Origin: JABMMZ01 sp044341025 | Lineage (GTDB): Bacteria > Bacteroidota > Bacteroidia > NS11-12g > UBA955 | Reading direction: 5' to 3' | DNA: 64,000 nt | Assembly: GCA_044341025.1 (NCBI GenBank) | Contig: JBIISM010000001.1 | Span: forward strand, 186,001-250,000 | Shown here: positions 1 through 9,136 of the stretch, piece by piece | How positions within the stretch are numbered: position 1 is the first letter of the stretch | Layout: every line of letters starts with the position of its first letter | Notes under the pieces: generated by a model | What the model was told of the DNA's origin: nothing | Databases searched by the model: none | The model's input: only the letters and a program-made list of their open reading frames with translations | Position numbers and translations under genes: made by a program

Positions 1-108
1 ATCAAATACTTTTGCCGTTTTTCGCCAAACGCAACAAAATGCGTTAAGGCTGTTTAAAGTCAGTTTATAAAATATACATAGGTTTTTATTTTTTCCCTTT
101 TTATTCAT

Positions 109-116
109 TAGGTTTG
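109..116 (+). promoter_or_regulatory. Bacteroidota -7 promoter element for fhs
   Basis: TAGGTTTG matches the Bacteroidota -7 consensus TAnnTTTG and ends 8 bases before the fhs ATG. Transcription would then start almost at the start codon. No clear -33 TTG is seen. The rest of bases 1-108 shows no gene. Confidence 0.5.
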
Positions 117-124
117 AACTTCCT

Positions 125-1792
125 ATGAATGATATTGAAATAGCCCAATCGATTGCCTTAAAACCTATCGCTGAGATCGCTGAAAAATTAAATATTAAAG
201 AAGAATTACTTGAGTATTATGGTCGCTTTAAATCAAAGCTACCTCTGTCTTTAATTGACTTTGAGAAAATCGAAAAATCAAACTTGGTTCTAGTAACGGC
301 AATGACACCAACGCCAGCAGGAGAGGGCAAGACCACCATTTCAATAGGGCTAAATGAAGGCTTAAATAAAATCGGCAAGAAATCACTTGCTGTTTTGCGC
401 GAACCTTCATTGGGGCCAGTGTTTGGCATTAAAGGCGGCGCGGCCGGTGGAGGGTATTCGCAAGTGGTGCCAATGGAAGACATCAATTTGCATTTTACCG
501 GCGATTTTTCTGCGATTGAAAAAGCGAATAATTTTTTAGCTGCGATTATAGACAATGTCATACAAAATCCTAAGCACGAAGTGAAGATTGATCCCCGCAC
601 TGTTTTGTGGAAACGGGTTATAGACATGAATGACCGCAGCTTAAGGGACATTATCATAGGTATAGGTGGCAAAGGAAATGGGGTGATGCGCAGCGATGGA
701 TTTAATATCACCGCTGCTTCCGAGATCATGGCTATACTCTGTCTGTCAAGCGATCTGGAAAGTCTGAAAGAAAAGATAGGAAATATTTTAGTTGGATTTA
801 CTTACAGCAATGAACCTGTTTTTGCCCGCGATTTGAAAGTCCAAGAGGCTATGGCCATTTTGTTAAGGGATGCCATTAAGCCTAATCTTGTCCAAACGCT
901 AGAAGGCAATCCTGCAATTTTGCACGGTGGACCATTTGCAAACATTGCCCAAGGAACCAATTCACTGATTGCTACGCGCATGGGTCTTTCCTTAGCTGAT
1001 TATGTAGTGACAGAAGCTGGCTTTGGCGCTGACTTAGGCGCTGAAAAATTCTTGGACATTAAATGTGTTTATGGAAACTTAAAACCGAAGGCCATGGTAA
1101 TCGTTGCTACAATAAGGGCATTAAGGCACCATGGCGGGGCAAGTCCTGAAGAATTAAATACGCCTTCATTGGAAAGGGTAGAGAATGGTTTTGTTAACCT
1201 TCAAAAACACATTGAGAATGCCAAGACATTTGGGTTTAATCCTGTTATAGCCATCAACCATTTTGTGAAGGATAGCCAAGAAGAAATAGACTTATTGCAA
1301 AAAAAGTGTGCGGCCATGGATGTTAAGGCAGTTTTGGCAAAGGCATGGGAGTTGGGAGGAAATGGAACACAAGATTTGGCAAGAGCGGTTGTAGCTGAAA
1401 TAGAATCAGGAAACAGCAACTTTAAGCCTTTGTATGACCATTCCAAATCGCCAAAAGAAAAAATAGACACCATTGCCAAAACCATCTATGGTGCAGACGG
1501 CGTTGAATATAGTTCCAAAGCTTTAGAGGGTTTGAAGCGCATCGAGAAAATAGGACTTTCAAATTTGCCCATCTGTATGGCTAAAACTCAAAAGTCATTC
1601 AGCGACAATGAGAAGAAAATAGGTAGGCCAAGTGGTTTTACCGTTACCGTTAGAGAATTTGAAATAGCTGCAGGTGCAGGTTTTTTAATCCCAATTTTAG
1701 GGAACATGATGCGAATGCCAGGCCTGCCAAGTGTTCCGGCATCTGAAGGTATGCACATTGATGCCAATGGGGTAATTAGCGGTTTGTCATAG
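125..1792 (+). CDS. fhs: Formate--tetrahydrofolate ligase
   Basis: This enzyme makes 10-formyl-THF from formate, THF and ATP in the cytoplasm, feeding purine synthesis and one-carbon metabolism. The 555-residue length is normal for the family. The phosphate-binding segment TPTPAGEGKT lies at residues 61-70, the family signature GIKGGAAGGGYSQV at 101-114, and the conserved C-terminal SVPASEGM near residue 540. The ATG at 125 follows a TAnnTTTG promoter closely and no earlier start fits. It stands alone: the next gene begins 68 bases on and encodes an unrelated secreted protein. Confidence 0.97.
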   Translation: MNDIEIAQSIALKPIAEIAEKLNIKEELLEYYGRFKSKLPLSLIDFEKIEKSNLVLVTAMTPTPAGEGKTTISIGLNEGLNKIGKKSLAVLREPSLGPVFGIKGGAAGGGYSQVVPMEDINLHFTGDFSAIEKANNFLAAIIDNVIQNPKHEVKIDPRTVLWKRVIDMNDRSLRDIIIGIGGKGNGVMRSDGFNITAASEIMAILCLSSDLESLKEKIGNILVGFTYSNEPVFARDLKVQEAMAILLRDAIKPNLVQTLEGNPAILHGGPFANIAQGTNSLIATRMGLSLADYVVTEAGFGADLGAEKFLDIKCVYGNLKPKAMVIVATIRALRHHGGASPEELNTPSLERVENGFVNLQKHIENAKTFGFNPVIAINHFVKDSQEEIDLLQKKCAAMDVKAVLAKAWELGGNGTQDLARAVVAEIESGNSNFKPLYDHSKSPKEKIDTIAKTIYGADGVEYSSKALEGLKRIEKIGLSNLPICMAKTQKSFSDNEKKIGRPSGFTVTVREFEIAAGAGFLIPILGNMMRMPGLPSVPASEGMHIDANGVISGLS

Positions 1793-1860
1793 TAATTGTT
1801 TTTTTGCTATTGGATAATTTTAAAAATAAATTTAAATTGCATCCGATTTAATACATCAGT

Positions 1861-2883
1861 ATGAAAAAATATATTCTATTCTTCTTGTTAATGCTGGCCT
1901 TCTCATTTAAAGGTTTTTCTCAGACCGATTCATTGTCAAAACAAGACAGCAACAAGGTTGTCGTTGTGACTTATGATGGCAAAGAATTCATCGGCAAAAT
2001 TCTCTCAGACGATGGGAGAGAAATACTGATGTTAACTGATTTGACCGGTAAGGTCTTTATCAAAAAAGAAAATGTAAAGAAAATTGTGAAGGTTACGGAT
2101 GCTGAAATTGTCAACAATGAATATGTGGAAGAAAGTCCATTTACGACCCGTTATGCCTTTACCAACAATGCGCTGCCTATAAAGAAAGGGCAAAATTATG
2201 CCATGTGGAATTTGTTTGGTCCTGAAGTGCATTTTGCTGTGACCTCAAAGTTGAATTTAGGGGTAATGACCACTTGGTTGTTTAGCCCAATCGCTGTGGC
2301 TGCTAAATATACATTTAGTAAAGAGGGGGCAAAGGTGTATGCCTCTGCAGGTACTTTGCTAGGTACTTCAGGGTGGATCAATAGCAAAGGTTTTGGCGGT
2401 TTGCATTGGCTTTCTCTAACAAAGGGCAATAGAAAAAACAATTTTACACTTTCTGGTGGTTGGGGTTATATGAGCAGCCGAAGGACGGTATATGTCAATG
2501 GAAGCTATCCAATCAACGGTGGTATCTACACCCCAATTCCAACAGTTAAGGCATCGATGCTTAGCGGGCCATTGTTTTCAGCCTCTGGAATCGTGCAAAT
2601 TGGGAGTAAAACCAGTTTTGTTTTTGACAACATGTTGCTCTTGCCAAAAGGTACATTCTCTGAGGTCGACTATACGCCCATCCCCAATACAAACGATGCC
2701 ATAACGACGGTGAAAAACAATACGAGAACCTCCTCTTATGCTCTGATAATGGCTGGTATGCGTTTTAAAAAGACTGACTATCAGTCCGTGCAAGTGTGTT
2801 TGGCTATGTTAAGTTATTTCATACCTGAAGGGGATAGCTCTACCATTCCTTTGCCAATGATAACTTGGTTTAGACGCTTCTAA
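1861..2883 (+). CDS. Secreted protein of unknown function
   Basis: A 340-residue protein with a clear signal peptide (residues 1-20, cut after FSFKGFSQ). Residues about 30-85 form a small beta-rich unit (VVVTYDGKEFIGKIL, then KVFIKKENVKKI) like those at the N-terminus of several Bacteroidota envelope proteins. The rest is rich in aromatic and Gly residues in alternating patterns and ends in PMITWFRRF, which suggests an outer-membrane or surface beta structure. I do not recognise a named family. No type IX sorting tail is present. Function is unknown. Confidence 0.7.
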   Translation: MKKYILFFLLMLAFSFKGFSQTDSLSKQDSNKVVVVTYDGKEFIGKILSDDGREILMLTDLTGKVFIKKENVKKIVKVTDAEIVNNEYVEESPFTTRYAFTNNALPIKKGQNYAMWNLFGPEVHFAVTSKLNLGVMTTWLFSPIAVAAKYTFSKEGAKVYASAGTLLGTSGWINSKGFGGLHWLSLTKGNRKNNFTLSGGWGYMSSRRTVYVNGSYPINGGIYTPIPTVKASMLSGPLFSASGIVQIGSKTSFVFDNMLLLPKGTFSEVDYTPIPNTNDAITTVKNNTRTSSYALIMAGMRFKKTDYQSVQVCLAMLSYFIPEGDSSTIPLPMITWFRRF

Positions 2884-2936
2884 AAACGCCATCTCTATTT
2901 GAAAGTTTTAAAAGCTGTTTTACTTTCAGATTGTAT

Positions 2937-2944
2937 TAACTTTG
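2937..2944 (+). promoter_or_regulatory. -7 promoter element for the YbaB gene
   Basis: TAACTTTG fits TAnnTTTG and ends 7 bases before the ATG at 2952, implying a nearly leaderless transcript. Confidence 0.5.
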
Positions 2945-2951
2945 CATTATT

Positions 2952-3251
2952 ATGTTAGGTAATATTTCGCAGTTGTTAGAAATGAAAAAAAAGGCTGATG
3001 AGCTTAAGGCTAAAATGGAAGCCATCACCGTTACAGAAACCACCAATGGCATTACAGTTGATTGCAATGGCAATCGAAAAATTCTTGCTATTCACATTGA
3101 AGAATCTAAGTTGTACAATAAGATTCAACTCGAGGAACATTTGTGTGAAGCAGTAAACAATGCGTTGAATTCAGCAGAAAAAGCTTCAATTGGTGATATC
3201 GCAAACATGGCAGGAGGACTTCAAGGTTTAAGCGCATTGTTTGGTAAATAG
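2952..3251 (+). CDS. ybaB: YbaB/EbfC nucleoid-associated protein
   Basis: This 99-residue protein has the usual length of the YbaB/EbfC family, small dimeric DNA-binding proteins of the nucleoid. Visible features are the N-terminal amphipathic helix (LLEMKKKADELKAKMEAI), the central strands TVDCNGNRKILAIHI, and a C-terminal helix followed by MAGGLQGLSALFGK, similar to the Gly-rich tails of the family. In many bacteria this gene sits by dnaX-recR, but here it does not. Its own promoter element lies just upstream. The following thioredoxin gene starts 44 bases downstream and could be read through. Confidence 0.88.
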   Translation: MLGNISQLLEMKKKADELKAKMEAITVTETTNGITVDCNGNRKILAIHIEESKLYNKIQLEEHLCEAVNNALNSAEKASIGDIANMAGGLQGLSALFGK

Positions 3252-3295
3252 TTTTTTCTTATATCTTTATGATTCAAATCAATTTTATTTATAAT

Positions 3296-4024
3296 ATGAA
3301 AAGAAATACCTTTGCAAGCATGTTGAAACCCTTGTCATTTTTAGCGTTCTTCCTTGTATTTACATCTTGTAAAAACAATTTAGGAAATGGTAAATTGGCT
3401 GTGCAGGCATTTAACGAAGTAGCATCTAACAACAATGCACAAATAATTGATCTAAGGTCAAAAGCGGCGTTTGATTCAGGCCATATTGCAAATGCTGCCT
3501 CGTTTGTACCCAATAGTATAGAGTTGGATGCATACACAGATCTATTATATAAAGACATTCCAGTTTGTATAATAGGCGCAAATGAAGAAGATAATGCAAA
3601 GTTAATTGGGTTATTAAAATCCAAAGGGTTTAAAAGCATAAATGAATTGGACGGCGGAATGCTTTCTTGGCAAAATGCAAACCTGCCAATCTTAAAAACA
3701 GAACCTAAAAAAATATACCCTAATGATACCATTGCATTTGATGATGCAATTTTAGGCGAGAAGTTGGTAATGGTCGATTTTAATGCCACTTGGTGCAAGC
3801 CTTGTAAAATGATGCAACCGAGTATTGATAAGGTGCACGATACGCGTTCAAGCGAGGTAATCGTTTACAGCATTGATGTTGACCAATTTCCTCAATACAA
3901 TGAGAAATACCAAATTCAAAGCATTCCTTTGGTCTTGTTGTTCAAGAATGGTAAAATATTGCACCGCTCTGAAGGCTTGCTAGAAGAATCCAAAATAAAT
4001 GAACTAATAGATAAAAACAAATAA
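3296..4024 (+). CDS. Rhodanese-thioredoxin fusion lipoprotein
   Basis: I take the ATG at 3296 rather than 3269 because it gives a clean lipoprotein signal: FFLVFTSC, with the lipid-accepting Cys at residue 25. A rhodanese-like domain follows at about residues 40-120 (IDLRSKAAFDSGHI, then a PVCIIG loop that keeps the Cys but has lost the usual Arg). A thioredoxin domain follows at about 145-240 with active site WCKPC and the cis-Pro segment SIPLVL. It probably acts on thiols or sulfur carriers outside the inner membrane. It is followed within 2 bases by a second thioredoxin gene, so the pair is probably co-transcribed. The exact substrate is unknown. Confidence 0.8.
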   Translation: MKRNTFASMLKPLSFLAFFLVFTSCKNNLGNGKLAVQAFNEVASNNNAQIIDLRSKAAFDSGHIANAASFVPNSIELDAYTDLLYKDIPVCIIGANEEDNAKLIGLLKSKGFKSINELDGGMLSWQNANLPILKTEPKKIYPNDTIAFDDAILGEKLVMVDFNATWCKPCKMMQPSIDKVHDTRSSEVIVYSIDVDQFPQYNEKYQIQSIPLVLLFKNGKILHRSEGLLEESKINELIDKNK

Positions 4025-4026
4025 TT

Positions 4027-4338
4027 ATGGCTGTTGTAAAAACTGAAGATTCAAATTTCGCAAACGATTTAGCGCACGATAAAGTGGTGGTTAAGTACCA
4101 TGCAGATTGGTGCGGAAGCTGCAAATTGTTTTCACCCAAATTCAAGAGATTAAGTGAAGATGAGCGTTTTAAAGACATCGTTTTCTTGGATGTAAATGCC
4201 GAGCAAAACCCAGAAGCAAGAAAATTAGCAGGGGTAGACAACTTGCCATTTTTTGCAACCTTTAGCCACGGTAAATTAGTAGAAGCAAAGAGCACATCTA
4301 AAGAAGATGTGTTTTTAGACATGTTGTCAAAGCTATGA
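4027..4338 (+). CDS. Cytoplasmic thioredoxin-family protein
   Basis: A 103-residue single thioredoxin domain with no signal peptide, so cytoplasmic. The active site is ADWCGSCK (CGSC rather than the classic CGPC), and the cis-Pro segment is NLPFFATF. It begins 2 bases after the lipoprotein stop, and its own stop overlaps the next ATG (ATGA), so all three genes are likely one translation-coupled operon. The CGSC site and short length suggest a dedicated reductase or monothiol-disulfide exchanger rather than the main thioredoxin. This role is inference. Confidence 0.85.
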   Translation: MAVVKTEDSNFANDLAHDKVVVKYHADWCGSCKLFSPKFKRLSEDERFKDIVFLDVNAEQNPEARKLAGVDNLPFFATFSHGKLVEAKSTSKEDVFLDMLSKL

Positions 4339-4577
4339 ACATACAAGTCATAAAGAAAATAGTTGAGTTGTACTCAATCGAGCAACTCAAAATGGCTGAA
4401 GAAAACCTTTTAGATGAAAAGCCATTGGGTATTGAAATAGAAGGCAAAGATGAGGGTGAGCAATTGACCCACATTCTAGCGGCTGTTTTTTGTCTTGAAG
4501 AAATGCAGAAACCAGACATCAACATCAACCAAGCAATCCGTCTTTATAGTCAAAGGGTGCGCGGTTCAATTGGTTGA
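4335..4577 (+). CDS. Small protein of unknown function (DUF6952-like)
   Basis: An 80-residue acidic protein (IKKIVELYSIEQLKMAEENL, then IEIEGKDEGEQLTHILAAVF). It overlaps the thioredoxin stop codon by 4 bases. Small proteins of this kind follow thioredoxin genes in other Bacteroidota. I believe this is the family called DUF6952, but I assign that from memory. No signal peptide or membrane segment is seen. It may act with or regulate the thioredoxin. A strong terminator follows. Confidence 0.7.
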   Translation: MNIQVIKKIVELYSIEQLKMAEENLLDEKPLGIEIEGKDEGEQLTHILAAVFCLEEMQKPDININQAIRLYSQRVRGSIG

Positions 4578-4590
4578 AATATTACAACAT

Positions 4591-4625
4591 AAAAAAAGCC
4601 AAGAAGTCGTTCTTGGCTTTTTTTA
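4591..4625. terminator. Bidirectional intrinsic terminator
   Basis: The arms AAAAAGCCAAGAA and TTCTTGGCTTTTT pair perfectly around a 4-base loop, with an A-run before and a T-run after. It separates the thioredoxin operon (plus) from manC (minus) and can serve both. Confidence 0.9.
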
Positions 4626-4639
4626 TGTTTGGGGCAGAT

Positions 4640-5734
4640 TTAAGAAAATTTCCCCTTATATTTTTCTTTGATGTCACTGGTAATGTCTCTGACTTCTTGT
4701 TCCTTGCTTAAATGGCTTATAAATAGAATGTCGTCGGTATCCACAATGATGGCGTCTTCGTAGCCTTCAACAACAACAAGTTTGTTCGGATTTGATTCTT
4801 CAACGATTAAACAATTTTTAGAATTGTAAACTTCAATGTTGTTGCCATGTTTCAAGTTGTTGTTTTCGTCCTTTTCCCTGAGCACAAAGAGTGATTTCCA
4901 AGTGCCCAGATCACTCCAACCAAAATCAACAGGAACAATCCCTGCAATTTTAGTTTTTTCCATGATGGCATAGTCTATTGAGATGCTCTTGCAAAGCGGA
5001 TATTGCTTGTTGATGAACGCTTGTTCTTCAGATGTGTTGTATTTCTTCATGCCTTTATGAAACAATTCATACATATCGTTTTGATGTAAATTGAACTCTT
5101 CAAGGATATCGGATGCTTTCCATATGAATATTCCACTGTTCCATGAAAAGTCGCCACTGTCTAAAAAGGTTTGTGCGATTTCCAATGTGGGTTTTTCAGT
5201 AAAAGTTTTCACCATATAAACCCCATCACTGACTCCTTTTTCATGGTGCTGAATATAACCATACCCGGTATCTGGACGGTTTGGTTTAATGCCCAATGTG
5301 AGGAGCATCTTATTCGATTCTGTGAAGTCTAAAGCTTTCAATAAACTATCTTCAAATGTTTTTTCATCGGTAATTAGATGATCGCTCGGAGCGAAGATTA
5401 AGTTGGCATTTGGGTTTTGTGCAAATATTTTAAAGCTAGCATAGGCAACACAAGGGGCCGTATTCATAGCTGCGGGTTCGTCAATGATATTGGAAACTGG
5501 CATCTCTGGTAATTGCTCATTAACCAATGTTGTGTAACTCGCATTGGTAATGACAAAAATGTTCTCTACTTCGATGAATTGCGCAAATCGGTCGAATGTT
5601 AGTCTTAGTAATGATTTGCCAACACCCAATATGTCGTGAAATTGTTTTGGGTAGCTGCGTTTGCTAAGAGGCCAAAATCTACTTCCAATGCCTCCAGCCA
5701 TTATGACTACGTAATTATTCGTATTCTTTTTCAT
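4640..5734 (-). CDS. manC: Mannose-1-phosphate guanylyltransferase
   Basis: This 364-residue enzyme makes GDP-mannose from mannose-1-phosphate and GTP, a precursor for surface polysaccharide and GDP-fucose. The nucleotide-binding signature GGIGSRFWPLSKRSYPKQF starts at residue 14. The metal-binding region FAPSDHLI, the FTEKP motif and FSWNSGIFIW are all present. It is the short, monofunctional form without the C-terminal phosphomannose isomerase domain. It lies 1 base downstream of kdsD on the same strand, so the two are probably co-transcribed. Confidence 0.95.
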   Translation of the reverse strand: MKKNTNNYVVIMAGGIGSRFWPLSKRSYPKQFHDILGVGKSLLRLTFDRFAQFIEVENIFVITNASYTTLVNEQLPEMPVSNIIDEPAAMNTAPCVAYASFKIFAQNPNANLIFAPSDHLITDEKTFEDSLLKALDFTESNKMLLTLGIKPNRPDTGYGYIQHHEKGVSDGVYMVKTFTEKPTLEIAQTFLDSGDFSWNSGIFIWKASDILEEFNLHQNDMYELFHKGMKKYNTSEEQAFINKQYPLCKSISIDYAIMEKTKIAGIVPVDFGWSDLGTWKSLFVLREKDENNNLKHGNNIEVYNSKNCLIVEESNPNKLVVVEGYEDAIIVDTDDILFISHLSKEQEVRDITSDIKEKYKGKFS

Positions 5735-5735
5735 C

Positions 5736-6707
5736 TTAAATTAAACCTTCTTTATTTAAATCGTGTATATGCACCATGCCAATATATTCAACGTTTTCCA
5801 ATACGATTAATTGGCTAACTTTTAATTCTCTCATAAATGAAACGGCATTTGCGGCCAATTCATTTGCATCTATTGTTTTGGCATTGGAATTCATTATATC
5901 CGATGCGTTAATGCCTTCTAAATTTCTTGTTCGCTCAATCATTCTTCTAATGTCGCCATCAGTAATGATTCCAATTACTTTCCCATTATCTGCAACAACT
6001 GTAGCCCCCATTCTGTTTTTTGATATGTCAAAAATGACCTCTTGTATGCTCGTGTTTGGAGCAACCATTGGTTTTAGGTTGTTGCTTGCAATTTCCTTTA
6101 CCGTTAAATACAAACGTTTTCCCAAGGCACCGCCTGGGTGGTATTTCGAAAAATCATTTGAACTGAAGTTTTTGCATTGAAGAAGCGCCACGGACAAGGC
6201 ATCGCCCATCATTAATTGAGCCGTTGTGCTGCTTGTAGGTGCTAAATTATTGGGGCAAGCTTCCTTTTCAATAGGTGTGTTTAATACAATATCTGCTGCT
6301 TTTGCAAGTGCAGAATCAAGATTGCTTACAATGGCGATCAATTGATTTCCAAATTGCTTTAGTAAAGGTGCAAGCGCTTTTATTTCAGGGGTAGTGCCAC
6401 TCTTTGATATGGCTATTACCACATCATCGGTTTGGATAATACCCAAATCGCCATGTATGGCATCCGCTGCGTGCATGAAAATTGAAGGAGTGCCTGTTGA
6501 GTTCATGGTTGCAACAATCTTTTGTGCTATGATTGCACTCTTTCCTATTCCAGTGATTACAACGCGGCCCTTGCTGTTCAGAATTAAACGAACCGCATCT
6601 GCAAAGTTGTTGTCAATAACATGCACAAGGTTGTTGAGGCTGTTTAACTCAACTTCTATGCAGGTTTTGCCGTATTGTATGATTTCTGAATTTGATTGGC
6701 TGCTCAT
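5736..6707 (-). CDS. kdsD: Arabinose-5-phosphate isomerase (KpsF/GutQ/KdsD family)
   Basis: The enzyme converts ribulose-5-phosphate to arabinose-5-phosphate, the first committed precursor of Kdo in lipopolysaccharide. The 323 residues hold an N-terminal SIS domain (GRVVITGIGKSA from about residue 47, then HGDLGII), followed by two CBS domains from about 205 to the end (GIITDGDIRRMI, then SQLIVL and YIGMVHIHDL). This SIS-CBS-CBS order is typical. It leads the kdsD-manC pair, which fits a role in cell-surface glycan precursors. Confidence 0.93.
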   Translation of the reverse strand: MSSQSNSEIIQYGKTCIEVELNSLNNLVHVIDNNFADAVRLILNSKGRVVITGIGKSAIIAQKIVATMNSTGTPSIFMHAADAIHGDLGIIQTDDVVIAISKSGTTPEIKALAPLLKQFGNQLIAIVSNLDSALAKAADIVLNTPIEKEACPNNLAPTSSTTAQLMMGDALSVALLQCKNFSSNDFSKYHPGGALGKRLYLTVKEIASNNLKPMVAPNTSIQEVIFDISKNRMGATVVADNGKVIGIITDGDIRRMIERTRNLEGINASDIMNSNAKTIDANELAANAVSFMRELKVSQLIVLENVEYIGMVHIHDLNKEGLI

Positions 6708-6850
6708 GCCATTATGGGTAAAAAGTTCTGCAAAATAACGCCAAATTTTGACAAGAAAAATTTTTTTAAATTCGTTTGGTTTTATGGTCGAAACAATATT
6801 AATTTAGTGTACTCAAATAATAACGTAAATTTAACCTTAAATATAGTGAT

Positions 6851-9049
6851 ATGACATTAGCGCAGAGACCATTGAACGCGAAAAAAGCCCTCAAAGATTT
6901 TTTCGGTTTTGACGGATTTAAAGGTAACCAAGAAGTAATTATAGAAAGTGTGTTGAACCACGAAGATTGTTTTGTCATCATGCCAACTGGCGCAGGCAAG
7001 TCTTTATGTTACCAATTGCCCGCTTTAATGATGCCCGGTACCGCCATCATTATTTCCCCACTCATTGCCTTGATGAAGAATCAGGTTGATAGCATTAGGG
7101 GTTTCGGAGAAAATGACAACATTGCACATTTCTTGAATTCTTCTCTTTCAAAAAGTGAGATTACCAAGGTGAAAGATGATATGGGCACAGGCAATACCAA
7201 ATTGTTATATGTTGCACCTGAAACACTCAAAAAAGAAGAAACCATAGAATTTCTTAAAAGTATAGAGATTTCCTTTGTTGCAATTGATGAAGCCCATTGT
7301 ATTAGTGAATGGGGACACGATTTTAGACCTGAGTACCGCAGAATAAAACAAATGATCAAGGACATAAATGATGTTCCTATGATTGCTTTGACTGCTACAG
7401 CGACGCCTAAAGTTCAAAGTGATATTCAGAAAAACCTTGGAATGAGTGATGCCAAATTGTTTAAATCTTCATTTAATAGAACCAATCTGTTTTATGAGGT
7501 TAAACCAAAAGGCAGCAAAGAACGTGTTTTTAAAGACATCATATCTGTAATTAAAGCCCGTTCAGGCAAATCTGGAATTATATATTGCCTTAGCCGTAAA
7601 AGGGTAGAGGAACTTGCTGAAATGTTGACTTTAAATGGGGTTAAGGCACTTCCTTACCATGCTGGATTAGACGCTAAAACCCGCGTGCACAATCAAGATG
7701 CATTCTTGATGGAAGAATGCCACGTTATTGTTGCTACCATAGCATTTGGTATGGGTATCGATAAACCAGACGTTCGCTTCGTTATCCATTTTGATGTGCC
7801 AAAGAGTTTAGAAGGGTATTACCAAGAAACCGGTAGGGCTGGTCGCGATGGTTTTGAAGGTGATTGCATCTTGTTTTACAATCCCAGTGACATCGAAAAG
7901 CTGGAGAAGTTTATGAAGGACAAGCCAGTTGCTGAAAGGGAGATTGGTACCTTGCTCTTGGATGAAACCTCTGCTTTCTCTGAAAGTTCACAATGCCGAC
8001 GCCGAACTTTGCTGAATTATTTTGGCGAAAGTTTTGAAGATGAAAATTGCAACAAGATGTGCGACAATTGTCGACACCCTAAGCCTAAATCTGACGTTAG
8101 TAATGATGTTGTAAATGCTTTGAAATCTTTAGATTCTCTAAAGTCAGAAACTGAAATTTCCCACTTAGTAAATTACATTATTGGTAAAAAATCGGATTCG
8201 GTTAAAGACCATGGCCATGATGCTTTCGCATTCTTTGGAATAGGAAAAGATAAAGATAAGCTCTTTTGGAAGGGCATTATAAGATTGTGTTTACTCAATA
8301 ATTACATCAACAAAAACATTGAAAAATATGGTTTATTGAGTGTTAGCGAGGATGGACAAAATGCCATTCAAAAGCCTAAACATTTTGAAATGGCACTCGA
8401 TACCGAATTTGAATTCGTTAGCGATGATGATTTTGAAAATGCAGTTCTCGAGAGCATTGCTGATGAAGAATTGATGCGCGATTTGAAAGATTTGCGCAAA
8501 AAGGTGGCTAAGGAATTTGGTTTGCCTCCCTATGTTATTTTCCAAGATCCTTCTTTGGATGATATGGCTACCAGGTATCCAATTACCATGGATGAACTTG
8601 AAATGACCCATGGAGTAGGTAAAAATAAAGCCCAAAAATACGGACAAGCCTTTATTGAATATATTGCGGAGTATGTTCTGCGCAATAATATTGACCGTCC
8701 TTCTGATGTGGTGGTTAAAACCTCTGGCGAAAAATCTAAAAAGAAAATCGCCATTATATTAAACATCGATAAAAAAATGGCCCTTGAGGATATTGCAAGA
8801 AGCAATGGCATACCTTATCAAGATTTAATGCAGGAATTGGAGCAAATGGTTACCATGGGTACCAGTTTGGATCTCCATTATTGTATTGATGAAATAATAG
8901 AAGAGGAGTACCAGGAAGAAATTTTTGAGTATTTTAAATCTCAGGAGGAAGATGACGTTAATAAGGCAGTTGTCGATTTTGACAATGACTTTACCTACGA
9001 AGAACTTCAATTAATGCGCTTGCAATTTATTAGCAATATGGCGAACTAG
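6851..9049 (+). CDS. recQ: ATP-dependent DNA helicase RecQ
   Basis: A 3'-5' DNA helicase of recombination and replication-fork repair. The Walker A motif PTGAGKS is at residues 45-51, and the DEAH box (DEAHCISEWGHDF) starts at residue 146. Motif VI appears as QETGRAGRDG. A four-Cys zinc site lies near 380-405 (CRRR, CNKMCDNC). A winged-helix region and an HRDC domain (ITMDELEMTHGVGKNKAQKYG region) follow. The 732-residue length exceeds E. coli RecQ; the extra acidic C-terminal tail is common in Bacteroidota. It reads alone, away from kdsD. Confidence 0.96.
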   Translation: MTLAQRPLNAKKALKDFFGFDGFKGNQEVIIESVLNHEDCFVIMPTGAGKSLCYQLPALMMPGTAIIISPLIALMKNQVDSIRGFGENDNIAHFLNSSLSKSEITKVKDDMGTGNTKLLYVAPETLKKEETIEFLKSIEISFVAIDEAHCISEWGHDFRPEYRRIKQMIKDINDVPMIALTATATPKVQSDIQKNLGMSDAKLFKSSFNRTNLFYEVKPKGSKERVFKDIISVIKARSGKSGIIYCLSRKRVEELAEMLTLNGVKALPYHAGLDAKTRVHNQDAFLMEECHVIVATIAFGMGIDKPDVRFVIHFDVPKSLEGYYQETGRAGRDGFEGDCILFYNPSDIEKLEKFMKDKPVAEREIGTLLLDETSAFSESSQCRRRTLLNYFGESFEDENCNKMCDNCRHPKPKSDVSNDVVNALKSLDSLKSETEISHLVNYIIGKKSDSVKDHGHDAFAFFGIGKDKDKLFWKGIIRLCLLNNYINKNIEKYGLLSVSEDGQNAIQKPKHFEMALDTEFEFVSDDDFENAVLESIADEELMRDLKDLRKKVAKEFGLPPYVIFQDPSLDDMATRYPITMDELEMTHGVGKNKAQKYGQAFIEYIAEYVLRNNIDRPSDVVVKTSGEKSKKKIAIILNIDKKMALEDIARSNGIPYQDLMQELEQMVTMGTSLDLHYCIDEIIEEEYQEEIFEYFKSQEEDDVNKAVVDFDNDFTYEELQLMRLQFISNMAN

Positions 9050-9124
9050 TCCTATTTACAAGGCTGTATTTTAGCTATCCACATTGTTGAATAAGTTAAA
9101 TATGTTATTTGTATTTGCCTACAA

Positions 9125-9132
9125 TACCTTTG
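9125..9132 (+). promoter_or_regulatory. -7 promoter element for the sigma-factor gene
   Basis: TACCTTTG fits TAnnTTTG. Transcription should start near 9137-9140, which is where the sigma-factor homology requires translation to start. Confidence 0.5.
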
Positions 9133-9136
9133 TATC

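Noticed and set aside
217..729. 170-codon frame antisense to fhs
   Set aside because: Shadow of the fhs coding strand; no family resemblance or start signal.
3296..4024. Fully active rhodanese domain
   Set aside because: The usual CRxGxR loop reads CIIGANEE, so normal thiosulfate chemistry is doubtful; kept as rhodanese-like.
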